Shown here one piece after another: positions 40,055 through 48,011 of a stretch of DNA of 64,000 bases (position 1 is the first letter of the stretch; every line of letters begins with the position of its first letter). Made by a program: the position numbers and the translations under genes. This DNA comes from Neisseria arctica. GTDB lineage: Bacteria; Pseudomonadota; Gammaproteobacteria; Burkholderiales; Neisseriaceae. The DNA lies in assembly GCF_022870905.1 (NCBI RefSeq), contig NZ_CP091510.1:1984001-2048000 (forward strand), given 5' to 3'. The notes below the pieces were generated by a model. The model was not told the origin of the DNA. It made no database searches and was given only the letters and a program-made list of their open reading frames with translations.

Positions 40055-40093
40055 AGAACAGGCCGTCTGAAAACATTGTCAGACGGCCTGTTT
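40055..40093 (+). terminator. Terminator after dnaN
   Basis: AACAGGCCGTCTGA and TCAGACGGCCTGTTT form a 14-bp stem with an 8-base loop; AG-type uptake sequence in the left arm. Confidence 0.8.
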
Positions 40094-40225
40094 GAATTTA
40101 AAAACTATTTCAAACAACTACTATCACAGCTCAAAAAGAATTAATTAAATATTAAAACCAAATAAATCCAAACACCTTTAATACGATAATCCTCATTTCT
40201 TTACTGCTTTTTCTAAAAACTAAAA

Positions 40226-40260
40226 TCCCCCGAATAACCCTATAGATTTCATTCGGAGGA
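40226..40260 (-). terminator. Probable terminator after the lipoprotein gene
   Basis: On the minus strand TCCTCCGAAT and ATTCGGGGGA pair (one G-T) around a 15-base loop, followed by TTTTAG. Confidence 0.6.
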
Positions 40261-40329
40261 CTTTACAACATAAAAAATAAGATATGCCGCTTAATTAGGC
40301 TGTAGTGGAAAAAAATATACAATAAATTA

Positions 40330-40860
40330 TTATTTTTTCGCCGCAGCTAATTTAGCAGTAGCAACCTTATCCAGTTTGCAATAACGGGCTACAATTTGTG
40401 ATACTTGAACTTGTTTGCCATTTACAGTTTGTACCGCTTGCTGAGTCAGCATATTACCATCTACTTGATCTACATTAGCAGCAGTAGCCTGATCTGCAGT
40501 CCAAGTAATACCATTACTGCTAAATACATTGCTATTACTATCAGTTTCATCAGCAACACGTGGCAATACCGGAGAAGCTTTGCCTTGGAACAAGGCTTGA
40601 GCCACCACTACCTCATTACCACTCATACCATAGGTTACGCGCAGCTTATCGGCACCTTTAGCGCCACACGCATAGGCTACCTCTTTCACCGAATCTACTT
40701 TAGTAGCCACAGGAGCAGACTGGGTTTGCGTAGCCGGAGCCTGAACTGTAGCAGTAGGTTGGGCGGCAGAGGCTTTTTCCGCCGATGAACCACCCATGCT
40801 ACTACAAGCAGACAATAAGGCCACAATCGCAGCAGGTACAACAAATTTTAATTGTTTCAT
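40330..40860 (-). CDS. Small lipoprotein, possibly of the MliC/ACP lysozyme-inhibitor type
   Basis: A 176-residue lipoprotein with signal peptide and lipobox LLSACSS. An Ala/Thr/Gln-rich linker (about residues 27-60) leads to a C-terminal domain of about 105 residues with two Cys that could form a disulfide (VAYACGAKG ... VARYCKLD). The YxC opening, KLRVTYG strand and closing Cys recall MliC-type lysozyme inhibitors and the Neisseria adhesin complex protein, but the match is loose. It probably sits in the outer membrane. I start at ATG 40860, with GGAG nine bases upstream. Confidence 0.7.
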   Translation of the reverse strand: MKQLKFVVPAAIVALLSACSSMGGSSAEKASAAQPTATVQAPATQTQSAPVATKVDSVKEVAYACGAKGADKLRVTYGMSGNEVVVAQALFQGKASPVLPRVADETDSNSNVFSSNGITWTADQATAANVDQVDGNMLTQQAVQTVNGKQVQVSQIVARYCKLDKVATAKLAAAKK

Positions 40861-41220
40861 CTTTATCACTCCGTTTCTTACAGATTTAGTAAAAATATCA
40901 TTTAGTTTAGTAGGCTGCCTGAGTCGCTTCTAATAACAACGTACCGCCTCAATTTTTTCGAGGCATCCGCCAAAAGTAGCAAAACACAAACACTATTTCT
41001 TCTCAAAACACCCAGTATTGAATAAGTGATTTGTACTATGAGTTACCATAACAAAGAAAAAGTTCCTTGTCTGTACCAAACTGCGTACTTAATGTCACAT
41101 CACAAGAAAAACCAACACCAATAAAATCTCAACAGTATGATTTATAAAATATTTAAAAAAAATATACTGATGTAAATTCAGGAAAACTTATGTATATGCT
41201 ATAAAATACACACATAATAA
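40861..41220. other. AT-rich intergenic region upstream of the lipoprotein
   Basis: About 360 bases between the lipoprotein gene and the tRNA terminator, very AT-rich, with no credible gene. It must hold the lipoprotein promoter. I see no uptake sequence or repeat. Confidence 0.6.
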
Positions 41221-41250
41221 AAAACACCACCTAGCTCAGGTGGTGTTTTA
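41221..41250 (-). terminator. Terminator of the tRNA-Arg/tRNA-Glu operon
   Basis: AAAACACCAC and GTGGTGTTTT form a 10-bp stem, 6 bases after the CCA end of tRNA-Glu on the minus strand. Confidence 0.88.
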
Positions 41251-41255
41251 AAATT

Positions 41256-41330
41256 TGGCACGCCTACGGGGAATCGAACCCCGGTTACCGCCGTGAAAGG
41301 GCGATGTCCTAACCGCTAGACGATAGGCGC
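41256..41330 (-). tRNA. tRNA-Glu (TTC)
   Basis: On the minus strand GCGCCTA pairs with TAGGCGT in the acceptor, the anticodon loop is CCTTTCACG with anticodon TTC, the T arm has GGTTCGAATCC, and the 3' CCA is encoded. It follows tRNA-Arg by 7 bases in one transcript. Confidence 0.95.
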
Positions 41331-41337
41331 GTATTTT

Positions 41338-41414
41338 TGGCGCACCCGGAGCGATTCGAACGCCCGACCCTCTGGTTCGTAGCCAGATACTCTATCCAAC
41401 TGAGCTACGGGTGC
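41338..41414 (-). tRNA. tRNA-Arg (ACG)
   Basis: On the minus strand GCACCCG pairs with CGGGTGC, the D arm has AGCTCAGTTGGATAGAG, the anticodon loop is GCTACGAAC with anticodon ACG, the T arm GTTCGAATC is intact and CCA is encoded. Confidence 0.96.
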
Positions 41415-41427
41415 GAGAAAGATTTGA

Positions 41428-41456
41428 ATTATATGCATCACTTGAAAATCTGTCAA
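41428..41456 (-). promoter_or_regulatory. Perfect-consensus promoter of the tRNA operon
   Basis: On the minus strand TTGACA, a 17-base spacer and TATAAT, 14 bases before the 5' end of tRNA-Arg. Confidence 0.92.
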
Positions 41457-41531
41457 CCACTTTATCGAATTTTTTTTGATTTCCATGTAAAATAGCGACT
41501 TATTACTTGAATAATCTTAGGATTTATTTAT

Positions 41532-42923
41532 ATGCTATCCGCCTGCAAATGGCCGCTATTAGGGGATTTTTCCAAAAAGATTGGGCTGCCTGTTGCCATT
41601 ATTGACCTAGAGTCTACAGGTGGTGATATGTATCAAGACCGCATCACCGAAATCGCCATCCTCCGTTTCAACAAAGGAAAAATCAGCCGTTACGAGTGGT
41701 TGGTAAATCCTCAAAAAAATATTCCTCCCTTTATTACTTCACTTACCGGCATCAGCAATGAAATGGTTGCCGACGCTCCTCATTTTGCCGACTTAGTCCA
41801 TGATTTACTGCCGTTACTGAGGGGGACTCTGTTGATTGCACACAACAGCCGCTTCGACTATACCTTTCTCCGTCATGAGTTCCAGCGTGCAGGCATCCAT
41901 TTTGCCTCTCCTGCATTATGCAGTGTGCAACTATCCCGAAAACTTTACCCTCAGTATTTCAAACATAATTTAGATAGTATTATTGAGCGATTCGGTATCC
42001 AAACCGAAAGCAGGCACCGCGCTATGACTGACGTAACTGCTTTGGCAGATTTTCTAGAAATCAGCCTCAAAGAAAAAGGCTGTGATGAATGGCTCAAACA
42101 CGTCCACACTCTTACCAATCCTCACCCGTTACCTCACCTATTCTCCGAACAGCTGGCAAATGAGATTTACAAACTATCGGACAGTCATGGAGTGATTGTC
42201 TGGCTAGATGCCGAAAACCGCGCCATTTCCTTATCCGTACATAAAAAAGCATTTTCTGAAGTTTCTGCTTTACTAAGGCGTAACAGTTACCCTTCCGAGA
42301 TCAGAAATGCCGAAAAGATCATTTTTCATGAAGCACTCGGCAGCCTTCACGCTTTACAAAAAAGAGTAGAGCTTCAGAAACATTACCAACTCCCTGCCTC
42401 ACAAGCTACCCAAACATTTTTTAGTGTAGAGTTTACCCACGATGAGAAACAGCGTTTAAGGGCACATATCCGAAACTTAGAAAACGGCAGTTACAACAAT
42501 CCTCCCAATGGATTGTTTCTACATAAAAAAAAGGCCAAGCAAATATTGTCGGAATGGGCACAACAACAACAATTATGCCCCGACTCTTTAGGTTTGCTGC
42601 CTACCACCTACCCTGCCGGGCAGCCCTGTCCGAAAATAGTAGCCGGCCAATGCAATGGCAGTTGCCAGCACCAAAACGGCATTGAGCGGCAAAACGAAAT
42701 TATTACTGCATCCGGCCGCTTATTACCCATTGCCGACTGGGGTAATGCCCACGCATTGGAAATCACCGAAACAGATATGCTATCCAAGCGTTCCGTGACT
42801 ATACGTTGTATAAACGGAGTCCTTAACTTACCTGATGGCAGCTATTATTTTGATTCGACACTACCGGCAATCGTGAAAGATATTTGGAAGCGGTCAAAGC
42901 ATAATATACGTATATTGTATTGA
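41532..42923 (+). CDS. DnaQ-like 3'-5' exonuclease with UvrC/Cho-like C-terminal region
   Basis: A 463-residue protein. Residues about 20-190 are a DEDDh exonuclease: D25 and E27 in IIDLESTGG, AHNSRFDYTFL in the second motif, and HRAMTDVTAL in the third. Residues about 205-300 resemble a GIY-YIG nuclease as in Cho and UvrC, but the expected GIYRF and YIGKS motifs are degraded to GVIVWLD and ISLSVHK; FHEALGSLHALQKRVELQK keeps the later helix. A Cys-containing segment (CPKIVAGQCNGSC) lies further on. It is probably a DNA repair or proofreading accessory nuclease; the second domain looks inactive. Confidence 0.82.
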   Translation: MLSACKWPLLGDFSKKIGLPVAIIDLESTGGDMYQDRITEIAILRFNKGKISRYEWLVNPQKNIPPFITSLTGISNEMVADAPHFADLVHDLLPLLRGTLLIAHNSRFDYTFLRHEFQRAGIHFASPALCSVQLSRKLYPQYFKHNLDSIIERFGIQTESRHRAMTDVTALADFLEISLKEKGCDEWLKHVHTLTNPHPLPHLFSEQLANEIYKLSDSHGVIVWLDAENRAISLSVHKKAFSEVSALLRRNSYPSEIRNAEKIIFHEALGSLHALQKRVELQKHYQLPASQATQTFFSVEFTHDEKQRLRAHIRNLENGSYNNPPNGLFLHKKKAKQILSEWAQQQQLCPDSLGLLPTTYPAGQPCPKIVAGQCNGSCQHQNGIERQNEIITASGRLLPIADWGNAHALEITETDMLSKRSVTIRCINGVLNLPDGSYYFDSTLPAIVKDIWKRSKHNIRILY

Positions 42924-43029
42924 CATATTATTGGCATCTGCCAAATTCACGTATATTTGAAAATAAAATATGCTCAAAAACCCGCTCCATCTCCAGCTAT
43001 GATGAGCCCTGTGCCTGCATGCGAACAGT

Positions 43030-43063
43030 AAAGGCCGTCTGAAAATATTTTCAGACGGCCTTT
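43030..43063. terminator. Bidirectional uptake-sequence terminator
   Basis: AAAGGCCGTCTGAAAA and its complement form a 16-bp stem between the convergent exonuclease gene and recX. Confidence 0.85.
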
Positions 43064-43176
43064 CATCCTCTTTTAGACATATAGCGACATCTTAAATTAA
43101 TAAAATTTCACCTCACATGTCTACAACTACTTCATATATCAGTAGATTTTAAATACTAATATTTTGGCTTCAACCC

Positions 43177-43644
43177 TTATTCCCAATCAAATATTTCACT
43201 GTTTTCATCCCAAGCATTTTTCATGGCAGTCTGAATCATATCCATACTAAATCCGCGATAAGCTAAAAAGCGTACCTGTTTTTGCTTCTCTTTCAAATCT
43301 AATCCGGGCCGCTTGAATTTTTTATGTAACAGATCGACCGCCGTAGCCAACTCCCCCGCCTTATCCGGCATTAATTCCCGCACGGTTGCCTCATCCACGC
43401 CTTTGGCCGATAGTGCCTGCTTTATCCGCAAACTACCATAACGATTGCGCTTACTATGCACATAAGCTTCGGCATAACGTTCGTCAGACTGCCAGCGACG
43501 CTCAGCAAATTCGTTTAATACAGCCTCCAATTCTTCCTCACTTTGCGCATACGGCATTAATTTTCGCTTCAACTCAAGGCGGCTGACTTCACGACGAGAA
43601 AGAATATCCATCGCACGACTACGTAGTGATTTTTCGGATTTCAT
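43177..43644 (-). CDS. recX: Regulatory protein RecX
   Basis: A 155-residue, highly helical protein. The three-helix repeats of RecX are visible: RAMDILSRREVSRLELKRKL, FAERRWQSDERYAEAYVHSK and FLAYRGFSMDMIQTAM. RecX binds RecA filaments and modulates recombination; in Neisseria it supports natural transformation and pilin variation. recA is not in the window. It follows gph on the same strand by 27 bases. Confidence 0.93.
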   Translation of the reverse strand: MKSEKSLRSRAMDILSRREVSRLELKRKLMPYAQSEEELEAVLNEFAERRWQSDERYAEAYVHSKRNRYGSLRIKQALSAKGVDEATVRELMPDKAGELATAVDLLHKKFKRPGLDLKEKQKQVRFLAYRGFSMDMIQTAMKNAWDENSEIFDWE

Positions 43645-43671
43645 ATTTGACTACAACAGGGCTGAGATCGT

Positions 43672-44388
43672 TTAATCAGTATTTTGCGTTTTTTGGGGAC
43701 GCAGGTTTTCATAAATTTCAGGCAGACTGCCGATTAGCCAGTCCGGTTTGGTTTCAGGGCTTTGTACCAACTCCTGCATATCACCGTAACCGAATGTTAC
43801 AGCAACAGAAAGGCAACCTGCCGCTTTGGCTGCCAAAATATCGTTTTTAGAGTCGCCCACCATCATCATATTCTCAGGATCGATATTCAACACTTCAGCG
43901 GCATGTAGCAACGGTAGCGGACTGGGCTTCTTCTCCGGCAAGCTGTCACCGCCGAGAATCAAGCTGAAATAATCTGCCAATCCGAGCTGCTGCAAAAGCT
44001 CTACCGCGAATACCTCATTTTTATTGGTGACCACTATCAGAGGAATACCCAAAGATTTCAAGAGCCCCAAACCCGCTTCTGTTTCAGGATAGGGGCGGGT
44101 AAAATCGCTCAGATGCTCACGGTAGTAGCGGACAAAAAACGTAAAACCTTCTTCCCAACGCGATACATCTGCCTCGCCATCCGCATTATCGGTCAAAACA
44201 CGATGTACCAACTTGGCTATCCCATCCCCCACATAACCGGCCACTACCTCTTGCGGTAGTGGTGCTTGTCCCAAATGTACGCGCATGGCATTAGCAGCTG
44301 CCGCCAAATCCGGAATAGAATCACAGAGGGTACCGTCTAAATCAAAAGCAACGGCTTGAACGTGTTCGATAGTGGTTTGCGTAGTCAT
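43672..44388 (-). CDS. gph: Phosphoglycolate phosphatase
   Basis: A 238-residue HAD-family phosphatase. The nucleophile motif AFDLDGTLCDS, the second motif VVTNKN and the metal motif GDSKNDILAAKAAG are present with a helical cap in between. It hydrolyses 2-phosphoglycolate formed in DNA repair. It lies just upstream of recX on the same strand. The substrate is inferred from family resemblance to Gph. Confidence 0.88.
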   Translation of the reverse strand: MTTQTTIEHVQAVAFDLDGTLCDSIPDLAAAANAMRVHLGQAPLPQEVVAGYVGDGIAKLVHRVLTDNADGEADVSRWEEGFTFFVRYYREHLSDFTRPYPETEAGLGLLKSLGIPLIVVTNKNEVFAVELLQQLGLADYFSLILGGDSLPEKKPSPLPLLHAAEVLNIDPENMMMVGDSKNDILAAKAAGCLSVAVTFGYGDMQELVQSPETKPDWLIGSLPEIYENLRPQKTQNTD

Positions 44389-44447
44389 AATCCCCCGGCC
44401 GGAAACAGTTACAAAGGGGCTATTGTAGCACTTTTCAACATGCCAAA

Positions 44448-44481
44448 AGGCCGTCTGAAAGATTATCCTTTCAGACGGCCT
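44448..44481 (-). terminator. Uptake-sequence terminator between lysC and gph
   Basis: AGGCCGTCTGAAA and its complement form a 13-bp stem with an 8-base loop; it closes lysC and lies upstream of gph on the minus strand. Confidence 0.78.
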
Positions 44482-44511
44482 CGGTTATAGCAATAAAATC
44501 ATGTATAAAGA

Positions 44512-45729
44512 TTATGCCAAATCGAACGCTTTATGCAAAACGCGTGTAGCCAATTCCATATATTTTTCGTTAATCAATACGGAAACTTTGATCTCAGAAG
44601 TAGAAATCATCTCGATATTGATATTTTCTTCAGCCAAAGTGCGGAACATTTTTGAAGCCACGCCTACATGCGAACGCATACCCAAACCTACAATCGATAC
44701 TTTGCATACGGCATCGTCGCCATCAATATCGGTTGCACCCAAGCTATCTTTCAACTGCTCCATCAAAGCCAAAGTCGGCTTGTAATCGGCACGCGGCACA
44801 GTGAATGAAAAGTCGGTAGTACCGTTTTCGCCCACGTTTTGGATAATCATATCCACTTCGATATTGGCATCTGCAACGGCACCTAGAATCTGGTAAGCCA
44901 CGCCCGGCTTGTCGGGCACTCCGCGCACGTTGACACGGGCTTGGTTTTTATCGAATGCGATACCGGAAACGGCTGCTCGTTCCATATTATTGTCCTCTTC
45001 AAAGGTAATCAGAGTGCCCTCGCCGCCCTCTTGCAGGCTGCTTAATACGCGTAGGCGCACCTTATATTTGCCGGCGAATTCCACCGAGCGGATTTGCAAA
45101 ACTTTAGAGCCCAAGCTGGCCAGCTCAAGCATTTCTTCAAATGTAACGGTATCTAGGCGGCGTGCTTCGGGTACGACACGCGGATCGGTTGTATATACGC
45201 CGTCTACGTCTGTATAAATTTGGCATTCGTCAGCCTTCAATGCCGCAGCCAGTGCGACGGCCGAAGTATCCGAACCGCCCCGTCCTAGTGTAGAAATATC
45301 GCCATTGGGATTGATACCCTGAAAGCCCGCGACAATCACGACACGGCCGGCCTTCAGATCGGCCCGCATAGCTTCGTCATCTATTTCTTCAATACGCGCT
45401 TTGGTGTGGGCGGCATCGGTTTTCACAGCTACTTGCCAACCGGTATAGCTTTTCGCATCAACACCGATGTTTTTCAAAGCCATCGCCAACAGGCCGATCG
45501 TCACCTGTTCGCCGGTAGCCAATACTACATCGAGTTCACGCGGATCAGGGAACTCTTGCATCTCATGCGCCAATGCCACCAAACGGTTGGTTTCGCCGCT
45601 CATGGCGGAAACCACCACCACCACGTCGTGACCTTCGGCGCGGGTTTTGGCAACACGTTTGGCGACGTTTTTAATGCGTTCGGCGGAGCCTACGGAAGTA
45701 CCGCCGTATTTTTGTACGATTAACGCCAT
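44512..45729 (-). CDS. lysC: Aspartate kinase
   Basis: A 405-residue enzyme that phosphorylates aspartate, the first step to lysine, threonine and methionine. KYGGTSVG opens the kinase domain, GRGGSDTSAVALA marks the substrate region, and two ACT domains follow from about residue 265 (VRGVPDKPGVAYQI; VSIVGLGMRSHVGV), typical of lysine/threonine-inhibited enzymes. No lysine riboswitch is seen upstream; a sigma-70 promoter lies at 45821-45849. Confidence 0.95.
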   Translation of the reverse strand: MALIVQKYGGTSVGSAERIKNVAKRVAKTRAEGHDVVVVVSAMSGETNRLVALAHEMQEFPDPRELDVVLATGEQVTIGLLAMALKNIGVDAKSYTGWQVAVKTDAAHTKARIEEIDDEAMRADLKAGRVVIVAGFQGINPNGDISTLGRGGSDTSAVALAAALKADECQIYTDVDGVYTTDPRVVPEARRLDTVTFEEMLELASLGSKVLQIRSVEFAGKYKVRLRVLSSLQEGGEGTLITFEEDNNMERAAVSGIAFDKNQARVNVRGVPDKPGVAYQILGAVADANIEVDMIIQNVGENGTTDFSFTVPRADYKPTLALMEQLKDSLGATDIDGDDAVCKVSIVGLGMRSHVGVASKMFRTLAEENINIEMISTSEIKVSVLINEKYMELATRVLHKAFDLA

Positions 45730-45820
45730 TTGATTCGTGCTTTCTTTAACTTAGCTGGGATGATGAAGTGGATACAACAAGAAAGTTGTTGCTGTCCGTG
45801 AAACGCTTGTAAAGCTTGGC

Positions 45821-45849
45821 ATTTTACTATTTTTTTCACTTAAAGACAA
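45821..45849 (-). promoter_or_regulatory. Probable promoter of lysC
   Basis: On the minus strand TTGTCT, a 17-base spacer and TAAAAT, about 92 bases upstream of the start. Confidence 0.65.
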
Positions 45850-45998
45850 AATACCTTCTTTATGTTTGCGCCAAGTTATAACGAGTGTTACGGGCAATAT
45901 GCCTAATAAGCGGTATTGCCCGCAGTTCGGGAATCTTCATCAAAATGTTTTCAGACGGCCTTTACATACCGGAAATACTCGCCTAAACCCCATTTGGA

Positions 45999-46727
45999 TC
46001 AACGACTTGAAAATGCAACTTGTTGATGAGCGATCAAGCTGAAAATACCCTTTTGTGCCAAGCTTATCAGACTGCCTAATTCTTCCACTGAAAAAGGCGC
46101 GCCTTCAGCCGTACCCTGTATTTCGATAATTTTCCCCGAAGCAGTCATCACAATGTTTACATCGCTATCGCAACCTGAGTCTTCCGGGTAATCCAAATCC
46201 AGCAATGGAACGCCGCCCACTACACCCGCCGATACTGCGGCCACTGCCTCACGGATAGGATTGGCGGTTAGCAATCCTACTTCGGTGAGCTTATTTACGG
46301 CAAACTGCAAAGCGACAAATGCACCGGTAATACTTGCGGTACGCGTACCGCCGTCGGCCTGTATGACATCACAATCAATTAAAATCTGACGCTCGCCAAG
46401 TTTTTCCAAATCGACCACCGCACGCAACGAACGTCCGATCAGGCGCTGGATTTCTTGAGTACGCCCGCTTTGTTTGCCGGCAGCCGCCTCTCGGCGCATA
46501 CGACTGGCGGTAGAGGCCGGCAGCATACCGTATTCCGCCGTTACCCAACCTTTGCCCTGCCCGCGTAAAAACGGCGGCACACTCTCTTCAATCGATGCAG
46601 TACAAATCACTTTGGTATTACCTGCTTCAATTAAGCACGAACCGTCTGCATGCGGCAAAAAATGGGGCGTGATTTTAATCTCACGCAATTCATCGGGTTG
46701 ACGGGAGGTACGGATATAGTTGCTCAT
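45999..46727 (-). CDS. rph: Ribonuclease PH
   Basis: A 242-residue phosphorolytic 3'-5' exoribonuclease that trims tRNA 3' ends. Landmarks are [38 protein letters not shown] and [20 protein letters not shown]. Length is normal. It is divergent from yicC, a common pairing in proteobacteria. A single uptake sequence lies past the stop (45949) and a 9-bp inverted repeat at 45891-45922. Confidence 0.96.
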   Translation of the reverse strand: MSNYIRTSRQPDELREIKITPHFLPHADGSCLIEAGNTKVICTASIEESVPPFLRGQGKGWVTAEYGMLPASTASRMRREAAAGKQSGRTQEIQRLIGRSLRAVVDLEKLGERQILIDCDVIQADGGTRTASITGAFVALQFAVNKLTEVGLLTANPIREAVAAVSAGVVGGVPLLDLDYPEDSGCDSDVNIVMTASGKIIEIQGTAEGAPFSVEELGSLISLAQKGIFSLIAHQQVAFSSR

Positions 46728-46885
46728 GATTTTTCCTGCTGAATAAAATAGCGGTAATTATAACATGCCGCATTATGGTATATTGACGGCATAATAACCG
46801 CCTGCCCGGTACCGTCTTTACGATACCGGCAATATTACGCGGTCTGACGGTTTTTCATTCTTTATTAATCGGAGTTCTTTTAATT

Positions 46886-47761
46886 ATGAGCATTCACAGC
46901 ATGACCGGTTTTGCTAACGCCTCAGGCGAATGCGGCAACAAACGTATCAATCTGGAGTTGCGGGCGGTCAATCACCGCTATTTAGACGTACAGTTCAAAA
47001 TGCCGGATGATCTCCGCCATTTGGAAAGCATTATGCGTGAAGCCGTAGCCGCCAAAGCCGCACGAGGTAAAGTTGAGTGCCGTATCCAAGTGCAAACACT
47101 GGAAGCAGGCTCGGTCGGCAAGCTTTCCATCAATCAAGAGCTGGTACACCAGCTGGCCTACCTTAATAAAAAATGGCGCAAACAGCACAGCGATTTAGGC
47201 AAACTCTCCGTTGCCGATATACTAAAATTTCCGGGCGTACTGACCACGCAAGGCGAAGATGAAGAGGCTTTTGCACAAACCGTACAAAAATTACTCAGTA
47301 AAGCCCTGCAAGATTTTGGGGCCGCCCGTGCGCGCGAAGGCGAGAAGCTGCAACAACACCTGCTTGAACGCTTGGATGCAATGGAAAAAATTATAGCTTC
47401 ATTGCAAGAAGTGTTTCCTAATCTGGTAGAAGCCCACCTGGAGAAAGTACGCACCCGCCTGAAAGAAGCCGTGGACAATATCGATGACAACCGTTTGCAA
47501 CAGGAATTTGCACTATTCATGCAAAAAGCCGACGTAGACGAAGAATTCAGCCGCCTACGCACCCATATTACCGAAGTCCGCCGTATCGTACGCGAAAGTA
47601 AAAATGCCGCCGGCAAGCGTTTGGATTTCCTGATGCAGGAGCTTAACCGCGAAGCCAACACTTTGGGCAGTAAAGCCATAGCGGCAGAATGTACGCAAGC
47701 TTCCGTAGAATTGAAAGTATTAATCGAACAAATGCGCGAACAAGTCCAAAACATCGAATAA
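46886..47761 (+). CDS. yicC: YicC/YloC family endoribonuclease
   Basis: A 291-residue protein. The N-terminal MTGFANA and NHRYLDVQFKMPDDL and the C-terminal GKRLDFLMQELNREANTLGSKA are YicC signatures. The middle is a long helical region. YicC proteins cut RNA and take part in sRNA turnover, forming a clamshell hexamer. It is divergent from rph and closed by an uptake-sequence hairpin. Confidence 0.94.
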   Translation: MSIHSMTGFANASGECGNKRINLELRAVNHRYLDVQFKMPDDLRHLESIMREAVAAKAARGKVECRIQVQTLEAGSVGKLSINQELVHQLAYLNKKWRKQHSDLGKLSVADILKFPGVLTTQGEDEEAFAQTVQKLLSKALQDFGAARAREGEKLQQHLLERLDAMEKIIASLQEVFPNLVEAHLEKVRTRLKEAVDNIDDNRLQQEFALFMQKADVDEEFSRLRTHITEVRRIVRESKNAAGKRLDFLMQELNREANTLGSKAIAAECTQASVELKVLIEQMREQVQNIE

Positions 47762-47781
47762 TCGGTTCTTCGGTTATATTT

Positions 47782-47824
47782 TTCAGACGGCCTCTATTTA
47801 CTTGCAGAGGCCGTCTGAATTTTT
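47782..47824 (+). terminator. Terminator after yicC, uptake sequences tail to tail
   Basis: TTCAGACGGCCTCT and AGAGGCCGTCTGAA pair around a loop of about 10 bases and end in TTTTT. The arm order is opposite to the other paired terminators. Confidence 0.82.
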
Positions 47825-48011
47825 AACGCCGGCTCTATTTCACATGGAGCATTTGCTTTACTTTAGTTTGGCAAACAAATAAAAAAGCGTGTTACATTCA
47901 GCGTTTTACGGCGGATAAATATACCGTTACCAACAAACCGCCGGAAAACTCAAAAGTTTATTTACTATAAACCCAAATAAAGCTGTTAAAACAATAATTC
48001 GGGAGAGGAAC

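Noticed and set aside
45730..45998. Possible lysine riboswitch upstream of lysC
   Set aside because: The leader has only simple repeats; the conserved lysine aptamer elements are absent.
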